Assembly: GCA_002862945.1 (NCBI GenBank)
Contig: PKCJ01000083.1
Span: 1 to 34,551 of the forward strand
Reading direction: 5' to 3'
From: Opitutia bacterium
GTDB taxonomy: Bacteria; Verrucomicrobiota; Verrucomicrobiia; Opitutales; Coraliomargaritaceae
DNA: 34,551 bases
The notes below the pieces were generated by a model. The model ran no database searches, was not told where the DNA came from, and saw only the letters and a list, made by a program, of their open reading frames with translations. The translations under genes were made by a program, and so were the position numbers. This document shows positions 10,386 through 17,954 of this stretch, in pieces (the first letter of the stretch is position 1; every line of letters starts with the position of its first letter).

Positions 10386-11921
10386 TTAGAAGGGCCAGAC
10401 CCAATCGCGAACGGAGCGGCTATTTTTTTCGTTTGTTTTTTCGGCCACTGAAGAATCGGTAATGTTTTCAACAGTCGTTTCATTGGTGATTCCTTCGGCG
10501 ACCTTATCTGGCTCTGGCACCTCTAAGGCGCCTGTCGCAGTTTCGGTTACGCTAACTTGCTCTGCGGGGTCTTTTTCGCTCCAGAAAGGCCACCACCATG
10601 GGTCTGTATCGCTGGCTTCTTCAAATTCTTGTTTTAACATGGCATCGGCCGATGCGGCGTTTTCATCTTCACCAAAAGGCCATGCCCAGCGAGCGAAGGT
10701 GCGTCCCCAGCCTGCGGTTTCTTGTTGAGCGGGGTCGATGCCAGCGGCTTCCGCGAGCTTAACAATTTGTAGGGCGACTTGTTCACGGCCTTTTAAGTGT
10801 TCTGCTAGCTTTGCGCTGTCAGCAGGCGCGGTGGCAAGAGTGCGAGTGGGCACGCCGTCGAGTGGGCGGCCAGCGGGATACTCGTAGATTACGAAGCCCC
10901 GCCCTATGGGGCTGAGGATTTTACGCATCCCATCGTCCCAGCGCATAAAGATGTCCTGCCCCTGCATCCGCCAGTCGCCTTCGAGACCACTGTCGCGCGT
11001 TGTGCTGAGTCCGCCGAAGCGAGAGAGAGCGATGCGTTCAAAACGATTTTCGGAAAGCTTTACGATCCAATCTCCGCGGTAAAAGGAGCGGGCGTTTTTA
11101 CGACTAGAAAAGGCGATGCCGCCTGTATAAATCTCCCGTTCTGCCCTGTAACTGGCCGCCCATGTGTGGGATACTCGATCCTCTATGATACGAGAGGCGG
11201 GTCGCATTACTGTCTCGTCATCTTCGATGATTAGACCTGGCTCCACCATCTTGTAAATAAACTCGCGCTTGTTCGGGCGGAGAATGGAATAGTGACCGCT
11301 ATCCCAGGTAATGTGCAACTCGCTGCCTTGTTTGGCCCAAGATCCTCGCAGGCCGTCTTCGCCACCAGCGTTCGTCGCTGCGGAGCGGTCGGGCTCGACG
11401 AATACATATTTTGCGTTCGATTCGTCTTCGCCGATTTTCCAGATACCGATAAAGCCTTTGGCCCGATCACGGTCGGAGGCGATCTCGCTTGCTCTAGTCG
11501 GGGGCTTCGCCCATTGACCAAGTATTTCGGCGGGCACTTGTTGTGCTTTGGTCGTGTAGGCCTCTTTACCGTCCGTGTCGATATGGGTCATATTGAAGCC
11601 TAGGCTGTCGCTCTCTATTCGGTGCTGGCTGCCATCTTCCCAAGTGAGGGTGGCTGTCTCGCCTTCACTCGCCCAAGTGCCTGAGTAAACAGTCTGATCG
11701 GTATTATCGCCCCAGAAGTAGGAGGCTCGATTCTGGCTCTTGAGCATTATAATGAGCGCACCTTTTTCCGGCGTATCGATCTGCCAAGTGCCTCGGAAAA
11801 GTTCGTCCTTACTCTGGGCCTGGGCGCTCAGACCCAGTAAGCTAGAGATCGCGAGACCGCAGAAAATTACGTTTCTAGATCGAAAAAATAGGGTGTATCT
11901 CTGTGCGGAGAATATAATCAT
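10386..11921 (-). CDS. Secreted three-repeat protein with three WPF motifs, function unknown
   Basis: I do not recognise this 511-residue protein. It has a basic N-terminus, a hydrophobic stretch (about 18-32) and a probable signal-peptidase site after AQA near residue 35. Three related repeats follow (about 43-115, 159-228, 283-349). Each has an opening G-x-W, a second G-x-W about 30-40 residues on, then W-[ED]-[DS]-G and a final hydrophobic strand, as expected for a small beta-sheet or lipocalin-like unit. After an alpha-helical stretch (365-400) the acidic tail holds WAWPF (412-416), WWWPF (442-446) and a terminal WVWPF (507-511). Export to the periplasm or outer membrane is inferred. It sits between surE and glyA in one orientation, which gives no functional hint. 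Confidence 0.75.
   Translation of the reverse strand: MIIFSAQRYTLFFRSRNVIFCGLAISSLLGLSAQAQSKDELFRGTWQIDTPEKGALIIMLKSQNRASYFWGDNTDQTVYSGTWASEGETATLTWEDGSQHRIESDSLGFNMTHIDTDGKEAYTTKAQQVPAEILGQWAKPPTRASEIASDRDRAKGFIGIWKIGEDESNAKYVFVEPDRSAATNAGGEDGLRGSWAKQGSELHITWDSGHYSILRPNKREFIYKMVEPGLIIEDDETVMRPASRIIEDRVSHTWAASYRAEREIYTGGIAFSSRKNARSFYRGDWIVKLSENRFERIALSRFGGLSTTRDSGLEGDWRMQGQDIFMRWDDGMRKILSPIGRGFVIYEYPAGRPLDGVPTRTLATAPADSAKLAEHLKGREQVALQIVKLAEAAGIDPAQQETAGWGRTFARWAWPFGEDENAASADAMLKQEFEEASDTDPWWWPFWSEKDPAEQVSVTETATGALEVPEPDKVAEGITNETTVENITDSSVAEKTNEKNSRSVRDWVWPF
10875..11795 (-). repeat. Three degenerate protein repeats of about 70 residues
   Basis: Copies lie at about 11577-11795, 11238-11447 and 10875-11075. 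Shared signatures are GTWQI / GIWKI / GDWIV at the start, SGTWASEG / RGSWAKQG / EGDWRMQG in the middle and TWEDG / TWDSG / RWDDG near the end. The repeats are diverged at the DNA level, so the duplication is old. Confidence 0.7.
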
Positions 11922-12040
11922 ACCTAGTGCCTATTTTTCGCAGTCATAACAGGCAAGAATTAATCGTGAAGCTTTTGCGTTTCGGCTAGGTGGACTTTTC
12001 GTATTTGCCGCTGAGGCATTAATCCTGAAGCCACTACAAA

Positions 12041-12823
12041 TTAGTCGCGTTTTCCAATACGCGAGAAATCCAGTAGGCTGCGACTAATGCGTCCGCTATT
12101 GAGCACAGCGCGGTCGGTATTCGGATCTGAATCGGTAACAAAGCCATCCGAGTATTGGAAGGTGAACTTTCCCGGGCTGGACTCGGCAAACAAGCTGCCA
12201 AGCTGTAGCTTTGCTGGGAAGGTATCGATAATTGGCGTGTCAGATGCCGTTTCGACCGGAAAGTTGACATTTACCACAGTAGCAGGGTGCTTTTCGGGCG
12301 TGGCTAGAGTATCGACTGCCATCCGCGCGGCATGCGCAGCGGCTGCCTTGAGGGAAGCATTGAAATCCCTGTCTGCTAGCCCCTGGGAATCGCGAATTTT
12401 CTCGAAAAGGTGATTAGGCACACATTTACTAAAGGCTATGGCCGGCAGATTCCAGAGCACGCCCTCAATCGCGCCAGCCACCGTGCCAGAACTAAGAATG
12501 AGCGATTCGGTAGTGTTGAAACCAATATTGATACCGGAAAGCACAATATCTGGCTTTTCGGAAAGCAAGTTGCCGAGGGCGATGTTGACACAATCCGTCG
12601 GCGTGCCGCTGATCGACCAAGCTTCGACGCCATCAGGGAAATGCGAGGGGCTGAGGATTGCATCGAGCTCGCCATGGCGCGTCATGCTACGACCCGTCCA
12701 GCTCTGCTCCAAGGCTGGGGCGGCGACGGAAACACGAAATTGGGGCAGAAGTGCTTCCACCAATCGGTGTAGAAAGGCGGACTCGATCCCGTCGTCGTTG
12801 GTGACCAATGCATGTGGTTTCAT
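12041..12823 (-). CDS. surE: 5'/3'-nucleotidase SurE
   Basis: A 260-residue member of the SurE family, metal-dependent phosphatases that remove phosphate from nucleoside monophosphates and act in stress or stationary phase. The metal-binding TNDDGI (8-13), [10 protein letters not shown] (35-44), SGTPTDCVN (72-80), SGINIGFN (96-103) and [10 protein letters not shown] (112-121) are all present, so the active site looks intact. Length is typical. The thioesterase gene ends 60 bases upstream in the same direction, so cotranscription is possible. Confidence 0.95.
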   Translation of the reverse strand: MKPHALVTNDDGIESAFLHRLVEALLPQFRVSVAAPALEQSWTGRSMTRHGELDAILSPSHFPDGVEAWSISGTPTDCVNIALGNLLSEKPDIVLSGINIGFNTTESLILSSGTVAGAIEGVLWNLPAIAFSKCVPNHLFEKIRDSQGLADRDFNASLKAAAAHAARMAVDTLATPEKHPATVVNVNFPVETASDTPIIDTFPAKLQLGSLFAESSPGKFTFQYSDGFVTDSDPNTDRAVLNSGRISRSLLDFSRIGKRD

Positions 12824-12883
12824 AGTTTAAGCGCTAAATGAATCTAGATGTTCTTTGAATTTAGAAAGTGAAGACTTCATTCA

Positions 12884-13342
12884 CTAAGCTAACGGTAGCT
12901 TGAGCACCTCAGCAGGTGCTTCGCTTATCCGCTTGCGCAGATCATCGCTCAGCTCGGTAGACTGCAGTTCGCCACCCTCGTCAAGTTTGGCCAGGATCGT
13001 CGTCATGTGCCCTTTACCCGCTTGCGTGCGGCTGCCATCTTCGTTGCGGCGGAAAATGCGAAACTGATAGTCAATCGCTCGATCTTTGACCGATTTAACG
13101 GCTAGGTGGATATCAATCGTGTCCCCAAATCTCAATGGAGCGGAGAATTTACACTCGGCCCGCGCCCGTGGCCAGCCGACTAGTTCGCCCGGTTGTGTGC
13201 GGATCAAGTCTACTCCTGCAGCTTCGAAAAAGTCGCGCTCCGCCGTCTCCATATATTTAAAAAAATTAGAAAAGTGGACGAGTCCCGCCATGTCAGTCTC
13301 GGAAAACTCGACTCGGCGCGTAGAAGTATGTTCGTATGGCAT
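12884..13342 (-). CDS. Acyl-CoA thioesterase, YbgC/4HBT hotdog family
   Basis: A 152-residue single-domain hotdog protein. The N-terminal [24 protein letters not shown] matches the 4-hydroxybenzoyl-CoA thioesterase/YbgC pattern, with the likely catalytic Asp at position 17 (ETD). Members hydrolyse acyl-CoA or acyl-ACP in the cytoplasm; the substrate cannot be read from the sequence. It is not next to tol-pal genes, the usual setting of ybgC. It lies upstream of surE in the same direction, and an AT-rich region upstream (about 13470-13522) is the likely promoter area. Confidence 0.88.
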   Translation of the reverse strand: MPYEHTSTRRVEFSETDMAGLVHFSNFFKYMETAERDFFEAAGVDLIRTQPGELVGWPRARAECKFSAPLRFGDTIDIHLAVKSVKDRAIDYQFRIFRRNEDGSRTQAGKGHMTTILAKLDEGGELQSTELSDDLRKRISEAPAEVLKLPLA

Positions 13343-13522
13343 AAATTAGAAATGACAAAGCAGGGCGCATTGGCAACCCGTAGCTTTGATTATCTGGTTA
13401 ATAATCTCTAGCCTCGTAATAGAGTCAATTAGGGCTGTTCGTCCGCAAGTTGCCGATCGCAAAAAGAAATAGGTACATACCTTAATACAATATACGCTAT
13501 ATGATTAACTTATAGATAAATT

Positions 13523-13900
13523 TTATACCTTATTATTTAAACTCGAATGAGCTAAAAGCAACCAGCCGATAATGAGGCATAATCCACCGAGCGGTGTTAC
13601 TGGACCGAGCCATTTTGGCCCATCGAGTGCCAGTCCATAAAGTGAACCTGAAAATAGTAAGCTGCCGACCACGAAGCAGGGACCAATCATTTTTGGCATA
13701 GGATTCGATAAGCCGTTTATTGACAGTAGTATAAGGGCTAAAGCGTGCCACATCTGGTAGCGCACTGCAGTTTCCCAGGTTTGAATCGAATCGTGTGCGC
13801 TCAGTGTTTCTTTTAGGGCATGCGCACCAAATGCGCCAGATAGCACTGCGCTGAAGGCAAGTATCGAGCCCAGAAGTCTATATTGGTGGGTCATAGGCAT
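13523..13900 (-). CDS. DUF423 (YgdD-like) membrane protein
   Basis: A 125-residue integral membrane protein with four hydrophobic segments. The family pattern is clear: SGAFGAHAL near the N-terminus, QMWHALALILL, FSGSLYGLAL and LGPVTPLGGLCLIIGW toward the C-terminus. DUF423 proteins are inner-membrane proteins of unknown biochemical role. A 180-base AT-rich gap separates it from the thioesterase gene downstream. No Shine-Dalgarno sequence is visible. Confidence 0.92.
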   Translation of the reverse strand: MPMTHQYRLLGSILAFSAVLSGAFGAHALKETLSAHDSIQTWETAVRYQMWHALALILLSINGLSNPMPKMIGPCFVVGSLLFSGSLYGLALDGPKWLGPVTPLGGLCLIIGWLLLAHSSLNNKV

Positions 13901-14118
13901 AAAAATAGTGCTTAATTGAACCTTAGATACGATTTTAACTTACAATCTGACTAGGAAACCAGTGCTCGTGGTAGTGGTAATTCGCTGCGTGGTTAAATTA
14001 GTTACCCTAAAGGTCAGGTACGAAAGTACGTATGCCCAACTTCCAGCAGTAAATGTAGACCATTTTAGTCAGAAAGTGTTGTTGTAAAAAATAAAACAAA
14101 CAACATCTAAACTACAAT
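13901..14118 (+). promoter_or_regulatory. Long intergenic leader upstream of the porin, with small hairpins
   Basis: This 218-base stretch is the longest gene-free stretch in the window. It holds GTAC-GAAA-GTAC (14018-14029), a 4-bp stem closed by a GNRA-type loop. It also holds GTTGTTGT / ACAAACAAC (14078-14104), a stem with one bulged base that ends 14 bases before the porin ATG. I could not match it to a known riboswitch. The placement suggests post-transcriptional control of the porin, which is inference. Confidence 0.3.
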
Positions 14119-15198
14119 ATGAAAAACGAAATAGCTATCGCATCTGCATTCTTTGCATCATCGTGCTTCTCCGACGGGGAGATCGTCTTAACTGAGAGTC
14201 TCTCGGTTGAAGGTTTCGCTGATATGTCTTACTCGCGCACTGAAGATGATTCAGCTACAGCCGATCAAACAGAAAACAGCCACAGCCTAGATCAAGTTGA
14301 AATTACCTTCTTGTTGGATTTCAATGCAGTTAGTGCTCAGATAGACCTTCAGTGGGAAGATGGAACAGGCTATTCTGTCGATCAAGCTTTCACTTCCCAC
14401 TCTCCAAGTAATGGCATTGTAATCACAGTTGGTTCTTATGACTCTATGTTAGGATTTGAGGCTTCCGAGCCGACTGGTCTCTTCCAGTATTCAGGTGCCT
14501 ACAGTAGCGACACGGAGACATTCACAGATGACGACGTAACATACAGTGACATTATCACTCCAGAGACTAATAACGGTATCAAGGTTTCCTATGAGACCGA
14601 CACTGACTTCTTGGCTATCTCCTTGCAAGATGGAGCTTTCTTCGGAGATGGTCGCCTTGGCAGTAGTGCTGACAGTGATACATCAGCAGATATCGTAGCA
14701 CAGTTGACAGGCAGTGTTGACCCAGAACTAAGCGCTTATGCTATTGAGGCTGCTTTCGCTAAAGATCTGGGTAACGGATTCAATGTCTTCCTTGGTGCGG
14801 TCTTCGAGACTACAGAAGTTGGAAACGGTACTAATGACTTCGAAATTGAATCAACTGCAATCAATGCCTTCACAACCTATGAAACAGGTGCTTGGTTGTT
14901 TGTTGGTGAGTATACCATGACAGCGCACGATGTTTCCACTGTTGGTGAACTTGAGATCGATAGTTTCCTTATGATGGCTAATTGCAGCTATTCCGACCAA
15001 GCATCGATCACTGGTCGTGTCTCGCATGTAGATGCCGATGCTATCCTTAAAGCGACTAAGTTCACTCTCGCTCACAATTATGCTTTCTCAAACAATCTGT
15101 TATTAGTTGCTGAAATCAGCGCTGTTGACTGTGAATTTGAAGGTGGTGCAGATGGTGAGACACTTGAAGGTGCGCTTGAACTGCTCTTCACTTTTTAA
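14119..15198 (+). CDS. Acidic outer-membrane beta-barrel porin (OmpL/BBP2-like)
   Basis: A 359-residue protein with a short hydrophobic N-terminus (about 5-17) consistent with a signal peptide. It continues with alternating hydrophobic and polar strands and ends in phenylalanine (LELLFTF), the usual outer-membrane assembly signal. The opening SLSVEGFADMSYS and the segment TVGSYDSMLGFEA recall porin-2 (OmpL-like) proteins of PVC bacteria. The chain has about 62 Asp plus Glu against 8 Lys plus Arg, a strongly negative barrel. The coding sequence looks more AT-rich than neighbouring genes, and a strong terminator follows, so it is probably monocistronic and well expressed. Substrate is unknown. 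Confidence 0.65.
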   Translation: MKNEIAIASAFFASSCFSDGEIVLTESLSVEGFADMSYSRTEDDSATADQTENSHSLDQVEITFLLDFNAVSAQIDLQWEDGTGYSVDQAFTSHSPSNGIVITVGSYDSMLGFEASEPTGLFQYSGAYSSDTETFTDDDVTYSDIITPETNNGIKVSYETDTDFLAISLQDGAFFGDGRLGSSADSDTSADIVAQLTGSVDPELSAYAIEAAFAKDLGNGFNVFLGAVFETTEVGNGTNDFEIESTAINAFTTYETGAWLFVGEYTMTAHDVSTVGELEIDSFLMMANCSYSDQASITGRVSHVDADAILKATKFTLAHNYAFSNNLLLVAEISAVDCEFEGGADGETLEGALELLFTF

Positions 15199-15240
15199 TA
15201 AAGTCTTGCCTGATTAGAAAGTAAAAGCAAATCAGATTTT

Positions 15241-15270
15241 AAAGCCCTCCGGTTCGCAGGGGAGCTTTTT
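15241..15270 (+). terminator. Rho-independent terminator after the porin
   Basis: AAAGCCCTCC pairs with GGGGAGCTTT around the loop GGTTCGCA (10 positions, one C-A mismatch and one G-U), and the run of T continues to 15270. It starts 43 bases after the porin stop codon. Confidence 0.78.
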
Positions 15271-15306
15271 GTATGCCTAGGGAAAAACGCTTCCCACATC
15301 ATGTCG

Positions 15307-15341
15307 TCGGTGATGCGACACCGGCTAGCGTCTTTGCCGGT
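15307..15341 (+). other. Two mutually exclusive small hairpins upstream of the RluA-type gene
   Basis: CGGTG (15308-15312) can pair with CACCG (15319-15323). Alternatively ACCGGC (15320-15325) can pair with GCCGGT (15336-15341). The two stems share bases, so only one can form. They lie 53-87 bases upstream of the start codon at 15394. An attenuator role is possible but unsupported. Confidence 0.25.
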
Positions 15342-15393
15342 CGATATTAAATGAGCTTGCTTGTCTTTGGGACTATCGACGCACTGAGCACTT

Positions 15394-16392
15394 ATGAAGG
15401 ATGATACGAATCTCGAAGAAAAGACCCTACTCGATTGGGCGCTTCGTCTTTGCCCAGATTCGCCGCGTAAGCGGATCAAGGAGTGGATCGCGGCGGGTCG
15501 TTTCTGTCTAAATGGGCAAGTCGTAACGAAAGCGGGCACGCGACTGGCAGATCCTGGTGACTCACTGGCGATTGGTAAGCCTGAGAAGTTGGCGGTGGCC
15601 TGGGGGCACCGTAAGCGGATCCACCCAAAGTTAGTGTTAATCTATTTAGACTGCGATCTTGCTATCGTCGATAAAGAGGCAGGCCTCTTGTCAGTGCCGA
15701 CCGAGAATCAATCGAAGATTTCGGCACTCGAAGTGTTAAGCAATTATTTGAATGACGCACGTGGTGAGGCGACCCGTCGTAGTTTTTTCGGCACCGCGGA
15801 TCCGGTCAAGACGCTCCCCGTTCACCGGTTAGATCAACATACTAGTGGATTACTTTGTATCGCGCTGAACTACAATGCAAGGCAACACCTGATCAAGCAA
15901 CTCCGTAGTCACAACTTTCTTCGCGAATACATTGCTTATGGGGATGGGGATGCAGCCACGCCAGAGGGCACTTGGCATAATTATCTCAAGCTAGACGAGC
16001 GCGGCTACGATCAAAAACTTTTCGCAGAGCCCGAAGCAGGCGCGACCGAGGCGGTGACGCATTATCGAGTCGAAGAAGTTTTTGCTCAGAACCACGTAGC
16101 GAGGCTTCGTATACGTCTTGAAACGGGTCTTAAACACCAGATTCGGATACAAGCGGCCGCGCATGACATGCCGCTGATTGGCGATCGAATCTACCACCCA
16201 AGCACACAGAAGGCTGTCGGTCGAAAGGGCGCTCAGCTACCCTATGGTTTTAAGCGGCAAGCGCTGCACGCTGCGACGATAGGTATTATCCACCCGACGA
16301 GCGGTAAGAAGCTAAAGTTTCAGTCCAAAATTCCAGGCGATATGCAACTGCTTGAAGAGCGCTTAAAATCATCGAAGGGTAAGTTTGAATAG
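15394..16392 (+). CDS. RluA-family RNA pseudouridine synthase with S4 domain
   Basis: A 332-residue enzyme that isomerises uridine to pseudouridine in rRNA or tRNA. An N-terminal S4-like RNA-binding domain (about 10-60, with RIKEWIAAGRFCLNGQ) precedes the catalytic domain. The catalytic Asp is D147 in VHRLDQHTSGLL; the common form is HRLDKDTSG, so the two positions after the Asp differ. The late motif GLKHQIRIQAAAHDMPLIGD is intact. RluC/RluD-like targets in 23S rRNA are plausible but cannot be assigned. It has its own upstream gap after the porin terminator. Confidence 0.92.
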   Translation: MKDDTNLEEKTLLDWALRLCPDSPRKRIKEWIAAGRFCLNGQVVTKAGTRLADPGDSLAIGKPEKLAVAWGHRKRIHPKLVLIYLDCDLAIVDKEAGLLSVPTENQSKISALEVLSNYLNDARGEATRRSFFGTADPVKTLPVHRLDQHTSGLLCIALNYNARQHLIKQLRSHNFLREYIAYGDGDAATPEGTWHNYLKLDERGYDQKLFAEPEAGATEAVTHYRVEEVFAQNHVARLRIRLETGLKHQIRIQAAAHDMPLIGDRIYHPSTQKAVGRKGAQLPYGFKRQALHAATIGIIHPTSGKKLKFQSKIPGDMQLLEERLKSSKGKFE

Positions 16393-16424
16393 GGCCTCAG
16401 GCGGGAAATCATTCAGGATGGATG

Positions 16425-16471
16425 GTTCAAGCTTGGACCTTCAGTTTCAGCCCCTTCCTTTTCGCTTGAAC
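16425..16471 (+). repeat. 8-bp inverted repeat between rluA-type gene and secG
   Basis: GTTCAAGC (16425-16432) and GCTTGAAC (16464-16471) are perfect inverted copies separated by 31 bases. No T-tract follows, so it is not a standard terminator. It could be part of the secG leader. Confidence 0.3.
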
Positions 16472-16527
16472 TCAAGGGCATGCTTGGCATCTTACCGTGC
16501 TTTTCTCTCTATCAACGGTTTACCATT

Positions 16528-16908
16528 ATGAGCACATTACTCATCAGTCTTTTAACTCTCTTCCTCTTGCTGATCTCGGCATTTGTCATTTTAATCGTGC
16601 TCATGCAAAAAACTAGCCAAAGCGGCGGTATGGGTGCCGCACTTGGTGGTGGTGCTGCTGAGTCTGCTTTCGGTTCGGACACAAACAATATCCTGACTAA
16701 GGGCACCGTTTACGGAATTATCGCATTCTTCCTTGTCGCCTTGGGCCTCTATTTGCTCTACCAAGCTCAATCGACTAGTGCGACTACAGAGGTGGACATG
16801 AATACGCTCATCACTTCTGAAGAAGAACAGCCAGTTGCAGAAACGATTGCTGAGGTTGTCGAATCGATAGATGCTGCTTCGGACGATCCGCAACCCGCCA
16901 ATAATTAA
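16528..16908 (+). CDS. secG: Protein-export membrane protein SecG
   Basis: A 126-residue SecG, the accessory subunit of the SecYEG translocon. Two hydrophobic helices (about 2-26 and 60-78) flank the conserved cytosolic loop [18 protein letters not shown] and AESAFG. The C-terminus is an acidic tail longer than in many homologues. An in-frame ATG at 16480 would add 16 residues before the first helix with no family support, so 16528 is chosen. The stop codon overlaps the next ATG by one base (TAATG), which suggests translational coupling. Confidence 0.93.
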   Translation: MSTLLISLLTLFLLLISAFVILIVLMQKTSQSGGMGAALGGGAAESAFGSDTNNILTKGTVYGIIAFFLVALGLYLLYQAQSTSATTEVDMNTLITSEEEQPVAETIAEVVESIDAASDDPQPANN

Positions 16909-17831
16909 TGCTACTTTGGAAAACGTATTTTTTAAAATTATTTAGAAGGTCAGCTGTTTGCGGTTTAACCGTAGCTGGCCTTTTTTGTGCCTATTTACAA
17001 ACATCTGCCCAAGTGCGTCTAGGCGGCGAGCGTGCGTCACGTTTTATGGAACGTATCGATACAGAAGAGGGGGCAAAACGACTCGCTGCATTTCGGCGAC
17101 AACGCCTCGTAGGCGACTTTTGTTTTGAGTTTGAGTTAGCGCATAAGCCTCGTCGTGGCCGCACGATTCCTTACCAAGGAATCATGTGGGGCTCATGGAA
17201 TGAGTCGGGTCCGATCACACGCTTTCGCGTTTCCTCAGTTCTGCCAAAAGATGGCGGGTTTGCAAATTCGTCGGAAGGGGTTGAATTAATTATACAAAAT
17301 GGAGTCGCTCCGCAGGCATGGATACGCCGAAATGATGGAAGTGACTTTGTGCTAATCGAAGGTGAGGCATTATTTGAGCCCATCATGCCTGGCTTGCTTT
17401 ATTCGCCTTTTGATTTGCAGATGCCTTTTATATACTGGAAAGACTTTACCTATGAGGGGCCGACTCTCGTTGGGGTGACCCGCGTCGCGCAGCAGTTTTT
17501 AATGCAACCACCAGTTTTATCTACCAGCGCAGAGCGGGGCATCAGTGGCGTGCGCGTGGGTCTTGACGATACTTATAATGCACTGTGGAGAATCGAAGTC
17601 GTGAATGCTGAAAGTGAAGTCGCATCACGCTTCGCCGTGGAGAGCTTTAAGAAAATTCAAGAGCAATACATCGTCAAACGTATCACTCTTATGGACTATA
17701 CTTCGAGAGACCGAACGACCTTTGAAGTGAAAGCCGCCGCGGTTGGCATATCTTTAAACCGTGATTCATTTTGTCCAAAAAGTGCGCGATCAGTTGATCC
17801 ACCTATTTCATCTTTGATGAAGGAATTATAG
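16908..17831 (+). CDS. Periplasmic LolA-fold-like protein, coupled to secG
   Basis: A 307-residue protein with an N-terminal signal sequence (basic residues to 14, hydrophobic 16-30, likely cut after TSA near 34). The mature part is rich in beta strands. Its layout recalls the outer-membrane lipoprotein-sorting (LolA/LppX) fold: DFCFEFELAHKPRRG early, LYSPFDLQMPFIYWKDFTYEGP in the middle, then repeated strands ending in YIVKRITLMDYTSRDRTTFEV. That assignment is by pattern only. It starts on the secG stop codon, so translation is probably coupled and an envelope role is likely. Alternatively it is a lineage-specific periplasmic protein. Confidence 0.5.
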   Translation: MLLWKTYFLKLFRRSAVCGLTVAGLFCAYLQTSAQVRLGGERASRFMERIDTEEGAKRLAAFRRQRLVGDFCFEFELAHKPRRGRTIPYQGIMWGSWNESGPITRFRVSSVLPKDGGFANSSEGVELIIQNGVAPQAWIRRNDGSDFVLIEGEALFEPIMPGLLYSPFDLQMPFIYWKDFTYEGPTLVGVTRVAQQFLMQPPVLSTSAERGISGVRVGLDDTYNALWRIEVVNAESEVASRFAVESFKKIQEQYIVKRITLMDYTSRDRTTFEVKAAAVGISLNRDSFCPKSARSVDPPISSLMKEL

Positions 17832-17880
17832 TTTTATCAAACGTAAGTATTTTAAGTTTTTGTCCTGAGTCATAGCTGAC

Positions 17881-17918
17881 GTTGACTCTTAGATTTTATG
17901 TTGACTTAGAGTATATAA
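17881..17918 (+). promoter_or_regulatory. Tandem GTTGACT repeats upstream of the RHH-lysine-tail gene
   Basis: GTTGACT occurs at 17881-17887 and again at 17900-17906, 19 bases apart on the same face of the helix. A TATATAAAA stretch (17912-17920) follows. TTGACT resembles a -35 element, but neither copy has good spacing to the TATATA box. RHH regulators often bind repeated half-sites in their own promoters, so an operator is a reasonable inference. Confidence 0.35.
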
Positions 17919-17954
17919 AAACCAGCTTTTGTGACAGTCTTTATGGCTTTGCGT

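Noticed and set aside
3086-11887. A 16-base match (TTTCTAGATCGAAAAA) at 3086-3101 and 11872-11887
   Set aside because: One copy is in a hairpin, the other in a coding region. One such match in 34 kb is near chance, given the AT-rich ends.
13901-14118. Known riboswitch upstream of the porin
   Set aside because: I compared it by eye with c-di-GMP and other classes and found no conserved core; only small hairpins are supported.
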